Assembly (NCBI RefSeq): GCF_047675955.1
Contig: NC_132928.1
Span: 47,982,889 to 48,046,888, forward strand
From: Chlorocebus sabaeus
Lineage: Eukaryota; Chordata; Mammalia; Primates; Cercopithecidae
DNA length: 64,000 nt
Reading direction: 5' to 3'
Shown here piece by piece: positions 1 to 59,557 of the stretch. Every line of letters starts with the position of its first letter. The first letter of the stretch is position 1. The translations under genes and the position numbers were made by a program. Below the pieces are notes generated by a model. It did no database searches and was not told where the DNA came from. It worked only from the letters and a program-made list of their open reading frames with translations.

Positions 1-3000
1 CTTTCTAAAAATCAAAATTGAGATTTTTGTTCCATTATGCCAGGAGAGACCTCATTTTCCTGCCGTGAGCTTTTATCCAGTGGGTGGGCATTATGTCCAC
101 CCCCACACCCTACACCGCGTGTCAGTCGTCTTGCGAGGAGCACCAGGTGAGTTCCAAACCCTATTTCATTAGAATGCAGCATTCCCCAATAGCTGAGAGA
201 GTGGTGGAGTCAGTCAGGCAAGCAAATAAGCTTGGATTGGGTGGAATTAACCATCTCAGGAATTGGATCAGTGCTAACATGCAGCAAAACAGAGGCTGAG
301 ATGGGAGAACAGAGGGAAGATGACCCTCATGCTCACCACATAGGCTCTATGGGGTCGGGGGGAATCTGTGCAGGGAAGGGAGATACTGGCTGAGAGGTGG
401 ATTATGGGGTCTTCTCTTTGTGGCCCCAGAGTCAAGGGAGGTCAAAATCTAGAATATCTGGAGTTTAGCTACTGGGCAATGTTCTTGGTGATCTCAGTGC
501 CCTATGGAGACATTGAGTGGGGACTACAAGTGAAGCCCAGAAGAAAAACAGATTCTTCAGCTAGAAAAGCAGCACAGACCCCCACTGACAATTGTGTTCA
601 TGACTCACGTGGAGCCAATGGGATGCTAGCCAGTGCCAGCCCTTCACAGGGCAGGAAATTCTATGCTGACCCTGGCTCAGGGGCACCTTGGCTGGAACCC
701 TGACTCTGTCCAAAGGTCGCTGGCACTTTGTCCTCTAGGAGATGGGGAGACAGACACAGAGAAAGATACAGAGAAAGAGACAGACATGCATTCCCTACCT
801 GGAGTCTGTCTGGAGCCTTAAGTGAAATCAGGGATATCTAAACGCCAATCTACTTAGAACATCATCTCCCTGCCTTGGTTTTCTTTCCTCCTTTTACCTT
901 CCTCTATCTTGGCTTCACTCTGTTTTGAGGAGATGGTGAAGACGAGTCATATATTAGCAAGATAAACTGAACATATGACTCAAGAGTCTTCTGAGGGGAC
1001 CGCCAGTGCCCAAATTTGATCTTGTGCTATATCTCAAACACTGGTTGTAGTCTTCTTTTGCATGGAATTTCTCAAGACGCTGCTGTAATTAACCAGAGAA
1101 AAGAACAGGTGTTGGGGTCTACATGGGCCTCTTTTCAAGGGAGGCAGGCTCCGACACCTAGCAAAGGAAGGCTGGCATTCACTTTTGTTCAGAGGCAGCA
1201 GAAAACCAAACATGATGATGAGTTTGTGACTCAACAGAAAATTATTTTATTTTCTGGTCTTAATAGAAGAGTAAGTGCAGGCTGAGGGAAAAGAAACCCA
1301 ATTTCTTGGTCAAGGGAAGGTGAATAAAAGAAATTCACTGGTAATAGAAAAACCAGGTGGTCAGTCAGGTGACTGCATCTGCAGTGCTTCCAACACTTTA
1401 TTCAGGACTCAAATACTTGTGTGTATGAGTTCAAGGAGTTCAGGAAGGTTTCCTGGCACAGTAAATTTAGTGTTTATACTACTTGCAGGCAAATTCCATT
1501 TCTGGGAATTGCTCTGCCAGCCTGCATTTCTCCTGTTGAAATGGCATAAGGTATCACTACAATTCCCTTTCTCAAAACACCATGCAATAGACTCGCTGGC
1601 TCAGAATAGTCGTCCTGTTGTAGGCCTTCCCCTAGGGAAAGCTGCATTTCCGAAGTGGAAAAAGCAATTTCGTACACACAAAGCAGCCCATAGCAGCACT
1701 TTGGCATGAAATGACACTGAGCAGAGGAAACTTTAAAAACAAAACAAGGCCCAGCATCAGCGTCTTATGTTAGGATCGGGGTACTGTATATCACATTCCC
1801 AGCCACCCTCAAGCACACACGTGCTAAGTGGGAGAGGAAAATGAAGACGAAAGAGGGTCTGAGAGTGGGAGAGCTCTGTCTCTGCCTCACTGGCCTCCTC
1901 TGTTGGGACAGCTTTGGTTTGGGGGCTGACCATGGGTCATGACGCTCCATCAGTATCAGAAGAGAAGGCGGGGCCGTGACTAATGATTCTCCAGCCACGT
2001 GGTTGAATTTGGCTTTTCAGGGCTGATGCCGCTATTATATTTCAATTTAAAAAATAGGGGGAAAAGAGGCTCCTTCTAAGAAAAATAACAGCTCTGGATT
2101 TCTCCTGCCCAAGAGGAGGAGTGTGTCTGGGCTGGAGGAGTGTTTATCCACTGAGTGCTCAGTGCAGGGCAGACCAGGATCCTGGGTGGCAGGCTCCATC
2201 TGTTCCTGTGGGGGTGGGGGGGAAGGAGGGTCCCGTCCTTTCCCCCGCTGTGATGGCACTAAAGAGGAACTTAAGGGAAAGGTACATTTCCACCAGATAA
2301 AGCCAGTGATGTGTGCCCTCCAATGGAGCTGTATGCTATGTACCAAAAGAGCACTGGCTTGGCAAGAAAGGGCTCTCTTGCTCAGTGCTTCTGCATTTGG
2401 GCAGTTAGGAATGACAGGGTGGGACTGTCAGCCCCAGCTCTTACTCTGGGAGGGGTGAAGCCCCCTCTTGGCCCAGGGGAATATTCAAGGTGACCAGAGC
2501 CCCAGTCTTGTCATCCTGTATGATGAGGCCCCACTGGAGCCCACTTTACTAGAAGGAGCAGCCCAGGTCTAAGCTGAGGTATATTTACTAATCACCTTAA
2601 AGCATCCTGACAAACTGACCTGAACCCCACACCAGCTGCAGACGCTGCGGTCCCAATGGTCCTGCCTCATGGGAGGTCCTCAGTAAATCCAGACTTTCCT
2701 AGAAGCTTATTTCAATCTATCCGCCTTTCCCATCTTTACAGAAGTCCCTACCCAGTGGTGGGTAGCCTACTTGGATATGTGTGTTCTGCCCTCTCAGAGG
2801 AGTGGCAGGGAAGGCTGGGCCTCTGGCACTTGGCCTTACTGGGCTTGGCACAGCACTGGCCTTGCTGCCTCACGGACCAGAGTGTGGGCTGACGTTCAGC
2901 CAGGAGGTGCTGGTGTGGCCGTAGCACTGCTGCGCATATTTAATTGTTCCCACACTGGTTGGAAAACAGACTCTGTTTTGAGTCCGTTAGGTGGCCCCTG

Positions 3001-3937
3001 TTACTCTACCCACATTCCCCATGACTGGCATCTAAAGAGCCAATGCCTGGAACAGCGTGGGCTCCAGCACTACGACCAAACTCCACTTACATTGATGCCA
3101 CAGTAGTTGTTAAATACTTTTACCTTCACCCTTACCAGAGCCTTAGGCACCGTTGTGGACCCTGGGGAACTTCCTGACCTGTCCTAACTAACTCTCAGCA
3201 CCTACTGTGAGTGACAGGCCTCAAGGATGGGGGGCTATACCCCCCAGCACCACCAGTTTCTCTGACCGTCTCCCTCATGGTAGGGGCTGCCGGGCTATGG
3301 CTTTTCTCATCCAGACCAGCCCTTGCTGCTGTTGCCTCAGCACACTGACCCCTTTCGCTTCGGCTTTCTCCTCCCTCCCTGGCATCCGATGTTCCTGACT
3401 TAGCCTGTGCTGCCCTGGGGGAAGAAAGCCACAGGGTTATGTGTGAGATGCTGCTGCGTTGCCCTGGTGGCAGTGGTGCTGGCTGAGGCGTAAGAGCTGG
3501 TGAGGGAGGAGAGTCCTCTCCTATGGTCTCCACTACTCCCCAGTGAAGAGCCAGAAAGTCTTCCAGGCTTCTCAGGGCACTGAGTGTAGACATAGGCCAG
3601 CTAGATCCCTCCACAGCTTTTAGAAAAGTGGGAAGGGGCAAGGGGAAGCAAAGCCATCCTCGTGTCCCTTCTCCTGCAGGAATAACCCTCCACGTTCCTG
3701 TTTTCTTTCCCCAGCAAAGAGGCAGAACTATGGCAGTGCCCATCTTGCAAAGGGGAATAAAGCAATTTGGTGGGTTTGGTGTTCCGATTGTCCTTTACTT
3801 CCTCTTCTCTGATAATGCATGGTGTCTTTCCATCTTCCTTTTCCCTCTTCCGCCCCCCCGGGCCGCACTGGCTTCCCAATTCTGTCTTGGTTTTCTCCAT
3901 GTGGGAGAAGAGCATGCATCGGAGGGGGGAGCAGCCT
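1..3937 (-). other. CACNA1E: Probable CACNA1E 3' untranslated region (partial)
   Basis: This stretch follows the CACNA1E stop codon on the minus strand. I recognise no coding exon, and open frames here (for example 3195-3743 minus) resemble no known protein and lack channel motifs. No Alu or other young repeat interrupts it, which fits a retained 3' UTR. How far the mature UTR extends cannot be settled from sequence alone; it may run beyond base 1. Two AATAAA hexamers on the minus strand (at 1246-1251 and 1397-1402) are possible polyadenylation signals. Confidence 0.6.
1246..1251 (-). other. Candidate polyadenylation signal AATAAA
   Basis: The minus strand reads AATAAA here, and a T/GT-rich run (TGTTTGGTTTTCTG) follows about 45 nt downstream. 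This is a plausible poly(A) site about 2.7 kb past the stop. A second AATAAA lies at 1397-1402 with a weaker downstream element. Hexamers occur often by chance, so this is only a candidate. Confidence 0.25.
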
Positions 3938-51433
<47,496 letters not shown>

Positions 51434-51639
51434 CTGCAGGGGAGAGGCCCCCAGGGAATCATATGGAATGGGGGAGAAATAAAAATGACATTCAAACTAT
51501 GGCATTAGCAACAACAGGCTAAAAGGGGAGAGATGTATGGGAGAGATGGAGGCAAGAAGCCAGAAACTTGAGTCAGATTTGACTCCAGGGACATCCTACA
51601 AAAAATGCTTCAGGAATATTCTCAAATCACTTCCCGGTG

Positions 51640-51735
51640 TGCACACATGAACACACATCCACATGCATAAACACCCACACATGCACATACACACTGATAT
51701 ATACACACACAGAGGAACACATAGGCACACAGAGG
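51640..51735 (+). repeat. CA-rich low-complexity tract
   Basis: An irregular series of CACACAT, CACATGCA and ACACACAGAGG motifs. Confidence 0.6.
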
Positions 51736-53819
51736 CATCCATGCACATATGTTAATAAACACTTCCTTCCCTAATTACCAGTCTAATGCTGCTGATTACC
51801 ACCCTGGCACAATGAAAACAGAAGACACGTCAACTAGGGAATGTGAGCAGTAGCCCACTTCAGATCCCCACTGTGCCAAATCCAGTGCTTGTTAAATGAT
51901 AGGTTCTCAAATGATATTCGCTGAATTGCTGAACCCACAGTTGAGAGCAAGCCTCATCAGGGCACTTGACTTAATCTAGGTTTGTCACCGCTGCACAGTT
52001 CATTAGTGCAGGGGAGAGCAAGGTGAGGCAGGGTGGTGGCAGACATGACACTCTTGCTGGGCCACGTGTTCCAGAGAAAGCATGTCATGCAGGCTTCTAG
52101 CCAGGACCTTGGCTCACACTGCAGTACCTCTGTGTGGCTGGTTTTTCCCGCAGTACCTTCCATTGCAGACGGTGTGCACCTAGCACAGGCTGCAGAGAGT
52201 CACTGGGCTGGGGGAGGCCCAAACTGCAGGCCTGGCCTACCTTTATCCTGGCCCTACGGCTAATGACCCTCCCTATTCAGCCTCTTGGAAATGTTTACTC
52301 CTAATAGTGACAGTATGTTTTTTTATTTTTAGGAATAAAATGAACAATAAACTTGCATTTCTCTTTCTTCCCTGTTCATCCCCTGAGACCTTTGCATTTA
52401 ATTCAAATAATGATCGTTTATAAAACACACAAATGGTGGAAAACAAGACTCCAAATAGTGGAGTAAGGCTCTGTCTCTTTCTTCATGTTGACCCAGATTA
52501 CTCTTACACCAACAGTCTGAGGAAATGGGGTCCAGAACATCAGGTGGGAACTGCAAGGGCTTTCTTTCACAGAAGTGAGGCCAAAAGATATTTAATTGAA
52601 TTCAAGGAATGCTGACTTTTCCCAGAATGTTTATTTTAAGACTCTCTTAATGATTACAGGCCATGACCTACAAGTCACTTTTATTCAATCCTAGATCTGC
52701 ATAAAAATAATCCAAAAGCATTGCATTCATATGGTCTTTAACATCCAGAGGCTTTGGTATATTTTACAAACTATTTCACCGCATTAGGCTCATCTGTCTA
52801 CATACCTAAAAGAGGCAACATATGAGCCTAATACATATCCACACCAACAAGAATGATCATTTCCCAAGAAGGCTTGGTGACTCCTGATTTTGGTCTCTGG
52901 GATATAAATAAAAGCTGATCACTCTTTTCTCAATGCATGAGCCCCTCTCCTCCCAACCATACTTTCTTGCTCCTCCAACTCATTCCTTGTATCTTTTATT
53001 TCAAAGATAATTGAACATATTTACCCCAAAGCGTTCCTATGGAGGATCCAATCAGAGAGCAGTAGAAAATCAAAATAAAACAAAAGTGGGGTTGGGGTAG
53101 AGAGAAGAAAGACAGTCAGAACACTTCAGGGAGAAAAGAGAACCTTACAATGATAGGGAATCAGAGCAGCACAGGCCCAAGGGACCCCACCCACAGCCTT
53201 GGCACTTAAGAGTGTCCACACCTTTGTGAAAGGAAGGGCCAGCACACCATTTGCTCCCTGGCCACTGTCCCAGCCTGCAGGGGCAAAGGCCCTCTGCCAG
53301 CACAAGTGACAATTCTACATAGGCTTCTGGGTACTGTGCATTATTTCCATGGAGTCTGGTTTAACTGCAGTTTTCTAAGTGCAGGCGTTTACTTTCATTT
53401 CTTGTGTAGTCTTCAGACAAACTCTGTTTCCAGTGAATTTATAAGAAACCAGGCTGGAGGAACTATGCCCACTCCAGGCCAGAAATTCTCTCACACACTG
53501 GCATGGTTATGCTTATAAAGGGTTTCATCTAAAGAGGGACACGCAACCACTCAGAGAGAGAGACACTGATGTCTCTTAGAAGCTCAGAGGAGCATCACTG
53601 TTAAACTAACCTGAAATAAGGGAGGGAGGCATTTGTCTGTCAAGATCATGATGTCACACCAAAGTTTGCCTTTTGATAAATTAAATGACCACCTGTCCAT
53701 TGTGAGCATACTGTGCAGTTTGAAGATGAAAAATCATCCCAGTTCTATTGGTGAGGCATTTAAAATCAGGCATTTAAAATATCTTCAAGATAGAAGTAAT
53801 GACAACTTCTAAATTTTTT

Positions 53820-54030
53820 GAATATTTATTGATTCTGGGCCAGACTCTGTGGTAAGCAATTTTAGTGCAAATCTTTATTTAAACCTCCTACCTTTAGCAC
53901 ATAGGAATCACTATACCCATTTCACAGAAGAGATTCAGAGAGGTAGAGTGCCCGGCATCAGTTGGCAGAGCTGGGACATGAACCCAAGCACGTATGATGA
54001 TCAAAGCTCTTGCTCCTAACCACTAAGGCT
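53820..54030 (-). repeat. MIR SINE, minus orientation
   Basis: 'tatttattgattctgggcca', 'tatacccatttcacagaaga' and 'gattcagagaggtagagtgc', then 'agctgggacatgaacccaag', fit reverse MIR. Confidence 0.7.
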
Positions 54031-54074
54031 CTGCACCAGCAGGTTTCAGTTCAAAGTTCTGTCAAACAGCACAG

Positions 54075-54210
54075 TGTATTTCTGAACTGGAAGAGATCCC
54101 TGAAATCCACCCAACTGCAAAGGAAACTGAGGCCCCAGGAGGAACTGCCTTGCCTAAGATCATTCACTGAGTGAGTTCACCATAGGTGAACCTGCATCTC
54201 ATGATTCCCT
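54075..54210 (-). repeat. MIR-like fragment, minus orientation
   Basis: 'ctgcaaaggaaactgaggcc', then 'gccttgcctaagatcattca', follows directly after the previous MIR and may be a second copy. Confidence 0.5.
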
Positions 54211-54589
54211 GTCCTGGCCTACTTTAAGAAGAAGTGTTCATAATTCAGGGTTTGGTTCTTAGTTGCAGATTGTGATAAAGGTTACTTTTTTTCTTTCCTT
54301 TCTTATTTTTTGCCAATGTATGGCAAACCTACGTTCCACTACTGTATGTCACAAGGAAAGACTTCTAATGGTCATTTTACTCAACAAATGATCCCATATT
54401 CAAAATTAAATTAATTTTCACTATAAATGCCAAATGAATGATGACTTGGGAATTAGACCCAAGGCCTTATAAACCTTAAATCCTTAATGTGATAACCTCC
54501 AAATATTCAGAGGACAGAAATATCTCCCCCAGCATCTTCTCACATATAAGACAGGGCATATGGTAGGTCAGCCAAACACACCTTTGTTC

Positions 54590-54790
54590 ATTCATATAGC
54601 AAGCATCCGTGCAGTCCTTAATATATATCAGGCACTGTTCTGCATACTGGATATACAGTTGTGACCAAATGAGGTTGCCAACCTTTTGAAACTTACCTAG
54701 TCTAGTAGGGAAGACAGACCTCAAGTAAACAAGCACATAAATAAAAGTATAACTGCAAGCTGCCATAGGAAAAATGAAATCAATTAAAAA
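54590..54790 (+). repeat. Ancient L2/CR1-like repeat
   Basis: 'tatcaggcactgttctgcat', 'actggatatacagttgtgac' and 'tagtctagtagggaagacag', then 'aagtaaacaagcacataaat', match a widespread ancient repeat whose exact family I am unsure of. Confidence 0.5.
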
Positions 54791-56439
54791 GTTTACCAAA
54801 ATAACTACATAGGTTTCCCTTTCCCCAGGCTACATTTGTCTTAAGGAAGAACTACGGGATAATCTTTCATATCTCTAAGATGTAGGAATGCGGTGGGAGA
54901 TCAATAGATAAGCAGGTGGTCTAGGATCACACACCCCAAGCTTCTGCCTTCTGCTTAACTCAAGTCCTCATCTCGGAGACCTTTCTATCCTGCAGCATCT
55001 GAAAAGGTTCTCAGAGGTCATGCTCATAGACACACATCTTCTGCGGGAGGCCCCAATATTTTCTGCTCTTCCCACATACCTGGATAAAGGATATAATTTG
55101 CTCTCTTGAATTAATTTCCCCCCAGAATCCTAGTAAAACGTCATGGTATAATTCATTATATTACCACATATATCATATAATGCATGGCATAATGCAAACT
55201 CACCACTGTCCCTTGTTTTGGAAAACAGGGTTCCTTAATGGTACACTCTAATCTTAACAGCTGAGTGTGGCTGCCAAACCACTGGGTGGGGCTATTTGTC
55301 CCATCCTAACTCCCACAGGTCTGAGCCAGGGATAGCAATCACACACAGGCCAAAAGTAAAATAAAAAAAAAATTAGTCATTGCTCTACACATCTTTCATC
55401 AGGTCTCTTACTGCAGAGGAGCCATTGAAAAGCTATAAATTGGAATAGCTGCAGAAAACTATGCTTTCATCCTCAGTTTTGTTAACAGGGGCAAGATTTA
55501 ACTGATTTAAAAATTGCCATTTGAAATGAAAAGAGTACTGAATAACAAAGGCCCTGGAGTCAAGAAAAGCCTCAACAATTTAGTCCCCATTAGTTAAAAT
55601 ATAATTTACACAGGGACTAGGCCAAAGTACTGCTCCCAAATCTACACATACAAGAGTGATTTAAGCCATTATCAAAGCCAACAAGATCGCAAGGAAGACA
55701 TTTCACTAAACTAAAAGGATGAGCTCTTCAAGTACCTTAACTGAGGCACATTGTTTTGGAAATAATTCACGTGCATTTTACAAATCATTTAAATGTAATT
55801 GTTCGGTAATACTTTGCTAATCTCTGCTACTAAATTATCTTGAGATGTTTTTACACTGCCTAATTAATTAAATTTCTATCAGGTTCAAAAATTGACTCTA
55901 ATGTTAAAATCTAAGGACAATTCCACACACTAGGATGCGCTGGTCTCACTTTAATTGGGACTCAGTTGGGCCACCCATTTTACCATTTATTTTCTATTTA
56001 TTTGGTAGGTTCCTGGCTGCTCTCCAGGAGAAAAAAATGACATATTTTTTTCTTGTTTCATCAGTAAAAGATGAGAATTTTCCAGCTCAATTGTCAAGTT
56101 GCCCTCCAGATCTTTCATGTGTAATCACTCAGCATTCAATGTAATCTTGCTCTTCACCTCCCAGGTCCCCTCTTCTCAAAGGACATGCTCTCAAGTTGAT
56201 TTCTGCCAGGAACTGACTCTCCTCCCATGAGGGCAGAGCAGGGACATCAGGTTCTAAAGAACCCTTCTGTCCTTTAAGTGCCATGGCCTTCTGCCCACCC
56301 CCATGAGCTCAGCAGAGAATAGCTCAGGGATCTGAAGGAATCTCTTGCCTCAGGCAATGGCCAGGCTTGCAGGAGTGAAAGGTAGATGGAGGGGTCATGC
56401 TGTGAGGAGCCTCGAGTGTCTCACTAATGTGTCTGGACT

Positions 56440-56650
56440 ATTATTTGGTAGGAAATAATAACTATCATTATACAATTACTAAGTGCTTGGCACTATAGCA
56501 GACATTAAATACATTTTACCTTGTTTAATGCTCATAGGACCAAAACATTATTTTTGAATCCCCATTTACAGATGAAGAAGCAGAGGTTCAAAGTTAAGGC
56601 AGTTAATGTGCTGGGATTCAGACCTAAATGTACCTGACTCTGAAACCTAT
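56440..56650 (-). repeat. MIR SINE, minus orientation
   Basis: 'actaagtgcttggcactata', 'ccatttacagatgaagaagc' and 'gctgggattcagacctaaat' fit reverse MIR from end to end. Confidence 0.75.
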
Positions 56651-56999
56651 GCTCTTATTTGTGATGTTAGAGTGCCTTTCAAATGGGAACCATTGGAGGG
56701 TTTTAACCAAAGAAGGAAACAGTAAAAGGACCAGTACTTCCTGATCTCAAATACTGAGCTATCACACTCCCTGTAATCAGTTTAGGGTCTATGAGGGTTC
56801 GTAGGAAAAAAAAGTTGCAGATGAAACATCAAGATGGACAAGTTCAGGGATGCCCTTCTCCACCTACCCATAGGTCTTGTCTGTCACCAGGTAGAGACAG
56901 AAGGATCTGTAGGTTGAGGAGAGATCTATATCAAGCCACTGCTCTTAGCTTACAGGGGTTAATATCTTGGAGCTAACTAGAACATGATGTGTAGAAGGG

Positions 57000-57180
57000 C
57001 GCTTAACATAATGGAGACAACACTGAACTTCAAATCAGAACACCAAGGTTGTTCAAGAACTGCCTTTGCTACTTACTAGTCAAATGAGTTAGACTAGTCA
57101 AACCTCAGGCAATCCACTTCTCAACTGTAAAACAGGACTGCTCGGTGATAAATAAAATAAACAGTGTGAAAGCACTTTAA
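57000..57180 (+). repeat. MIR SINE, plus orientation
   Basis: 'ctttgctacttactagtcaa', 'cctcaggcaatccacttctc', 'aactgtaaaacaggactgct' and 'cagtgtgaaagcacttt' fit MIR. Confidence 0.65.
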
Positions 57181-57910
57181 AAATTCTAAAGACCTGTGGG
57201 GAAGTTTCCCCTTTTGCGCTGGCAGTGCCTGTCTCTCTAGGACCTGCAGATAAGGATATTTTCATCTGCTTCTGTGAACATTTTAAATTTACCACTTTGA
57301 CCTTGTCACTGCTTAGCGGCTGCCATTTGGGGTTTATTTTTCCTCGTGGTCCGTGCCTCAGCATCTCTTGGGGTCACCCTCGAACCCTCAATCCATTGTT
57401 ACTCTGCCATGTTTCTTTGTCATGTGACCAGAGCACTAGCTCTGTGCTAAGTGTTTGGTGCATAATCCTTTCCCTCTTGCACACGGACCTCAACAAGCTC
57501 ATACACACTCCTGAGAGCCTTTTGTAAGCTTCCTCCTTTGCCATACACAGCACCATACTCCAACTGGTGGTGTTTCTGTCCAAACACTGAGAAGCAGCAG
57601 GAGACAGCAGAGCATCTAACTGTCTCCTAGCAGTTTTATTATTCAATCTGGTGAACAGTGGACTTAGTTGTCTCTTTTCTTTGTCTTTTTATTCTAAACA
57701 TACTCAAAGACCCCTCATCTGCTGATCTTTCTAAGAAGGCCTTGGAGCAGGTGGAAATCCACCCAATACACTTGTCCCACTGAAGACTAATTTGAAATGC
57801 TAGGCTGTGTCCCTGTGCATATGGATTAGGCAGGTAGCTGGCATGATCTGTGTTGATGGTCCCCAAGTCCATTATGAAGTCTTCTGACCCAAGTAACTCT
57901 AAAATCTACT

Positions 57911-58220
57911 TTTTTTTTTTTTTTTTTTTTTTTTTTGAGACAGAGTCTCGCTCTGTCGCCCAGGCTGGAGTGCAGTGGCACGATCTCAGCTCACTGCAAG
58001 CTCTGCCTCCCTGGTTCACGCCATTCTCCTGTCTCAGCCTCCCAAGTAGCTGGGACTACAGGCGCCCGCCACCACCACGCCCGACTAATTTTTTGTGTTT
58101 TTAGTAGAGACGGGGTTTCACCATGTTAGCCAGGATGGTCTCAATCTCCTGACCTCGTGATCCGCCCGCCTCGGCCTTTCAAAGTGCTGGAATTACAGGC
58201 GTGAGCCACCGCGCCCAGCC
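57911..58220 (-). mobile_element. Alu (young, AluY/S-like), minus orientation
   Basis: A long T run, then GAGACAGAGTCTCGCTCTGT, ending CCACCGCGCCCAGCC; full length and little diverged. It is bounded by a perfect 14-bp target-site duplication TAAAATCTACTTTT (57900-57913 and 58221-58234). Confidence 0.95.
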
Positions 58221-58464
58221 TAAAATCTACTTTTAAATCTGGAGAGCACTATGAGGAGTTTCCACTAATCCAGCAGTACTGGGCTCTTCCCATGGTTGTG
58301 AAGGCTCACAGGGTGCTTTTTGTATCTGGGTCTGGTTGGTTGTTGGTTACCATGTGGATGGGGCAGTGTTCCCTGATTGGATCATTTCATTTTGCTTGGG
58401 TCTGTGGCCACAGGCTGAGATCCCATTTACAACCAACCGTCTCCCAATTTTGTGCTGTTGATTA

Positions 58465-58484
58465 AAATAATAATAATAATACTG
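58465..58484 (+). repeat. (AAT)n short repeat
   Basis: A run of about six AAT units within 'taaaataataataataatac'. Confidence 0.7.
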
Positions 58485-59181
58485 TGGTGTTCACAGCCGT
58501 TGCTTCCATAAGATAAAGGTCTCAAAGTGAATATTCTACAGGCAGTTCCTCGGCAGCACCAATGTTACACGCAACAGACAACACATTTTCCAGTGTTCAC
58601 TAAAAACTATGCATGCTGAGACTTAATGCCACGAGTAGGTAGACTGAGGACTTATCTCCTTTCAGACACTCACTCCCTCCATGTGGCTGCCACTCTGTCC
58701 CTCCTTCCTCCCTCCCAAACTCCATTTTCAATGCAGCTATGATATAGCAGTAGGCACCTCAAAAGTCCATGGGCATTGATCATCTTTAGTGTCCTTGACC
58801 GGGCACAAAAATCAGATGTAGTCATTCTTCAGGTGACTTTTAAATTGGAGTCTCAGGGAACAACATCCTCCCATCTGCTTACGGTTGGAAATTTCCAATT
58901 CTTTTTCAGCTGGCCTCCTAAATCCACAGTTAATGGGCTACTTGACGGCTAAATTTAATTTTAATCCTTCGTTCTCTTCCACAGAACAGGGGAACTGGAT
59001 GGCCTGTCTGGCTCAGTGGTAAATGGGTCTTCTCTGCATGAAGCAGGACTTCGTCCACTTTTTTTGCCTCCAAGATTAATGTGCAGTCACTGCTCCCTTT
59101 GGCAGACTCCCCTTTCAGTTTAAAAAGAGGGAAGTTCTGTCAAGAAAGAAGTCCCATAGGCAGCGCTGGAGGTTTGAGGGG

Positions 59182-59308
59182 ACTGCCACAGACACAGGCA
59201 GGTAGTGAAGAATAGGAGAAACAACCAACACAGGCAGGTAGTGAAGAATAGGAGAAACAACCGACTGCCTCAGACACAGGCAGGTAGTGAAGAATAGGAG
59301 AAACAACC
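59182..59308 (+). repeat. Minisatellite, three units of 36-46 bp
   Basis: The core CACAGGCAGGTAGTGAAGAA then TAGGAGAAACAACC repeats three times (ends at 59226, 59262 and 59308). Units 1 and 3 carry an extra ACTGCC(A/T)CAGA leader that unit 2 lacks. Confidence 0.95.
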
Positions 59309-59475
59309 AACCAGGTTTAGGGTGAAATGTTTGTCTGTTGTTTCCATGCGGTGCTGAGCATGAGTGTGTACGAGCATTTTGGTGCTGAATAGCCACCTCT
59401 TCCTTACATGTGCACATTCTCACCTTCTAACACACAAAATCCCACAAGCAAATCCAGAACCAGAGGACCACATTA

Positions 59476-59557
59476 TCGAACTCCCAGCCTTAAACAATCC
59501 TCGCATCTCAGCCTCCCGACTTGCTGGGGTTACAGGCGTGAGCCACCACTCCCAGCT
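59476..59557 (-). mobile_element. Alu left-arm fragment, minus orientation
   Basis: 'gaactcccagccttaaacaa', 'tcctcgcatctcagcctccc' and 'ttacaggcgtgagccaccac' form the reversed 5' end of an old Alu. It is about 80 bp, with no tail. Confidence 0.75.

Noticed and set aside
3195..3743. 182-codon open frame on the minus strand, downstream of the CACNA1E stop
   Set aside because: It lies in the probable 3' UTR, has no recognisable domain, and shows simple-composition shadows. Nothing supports translation.
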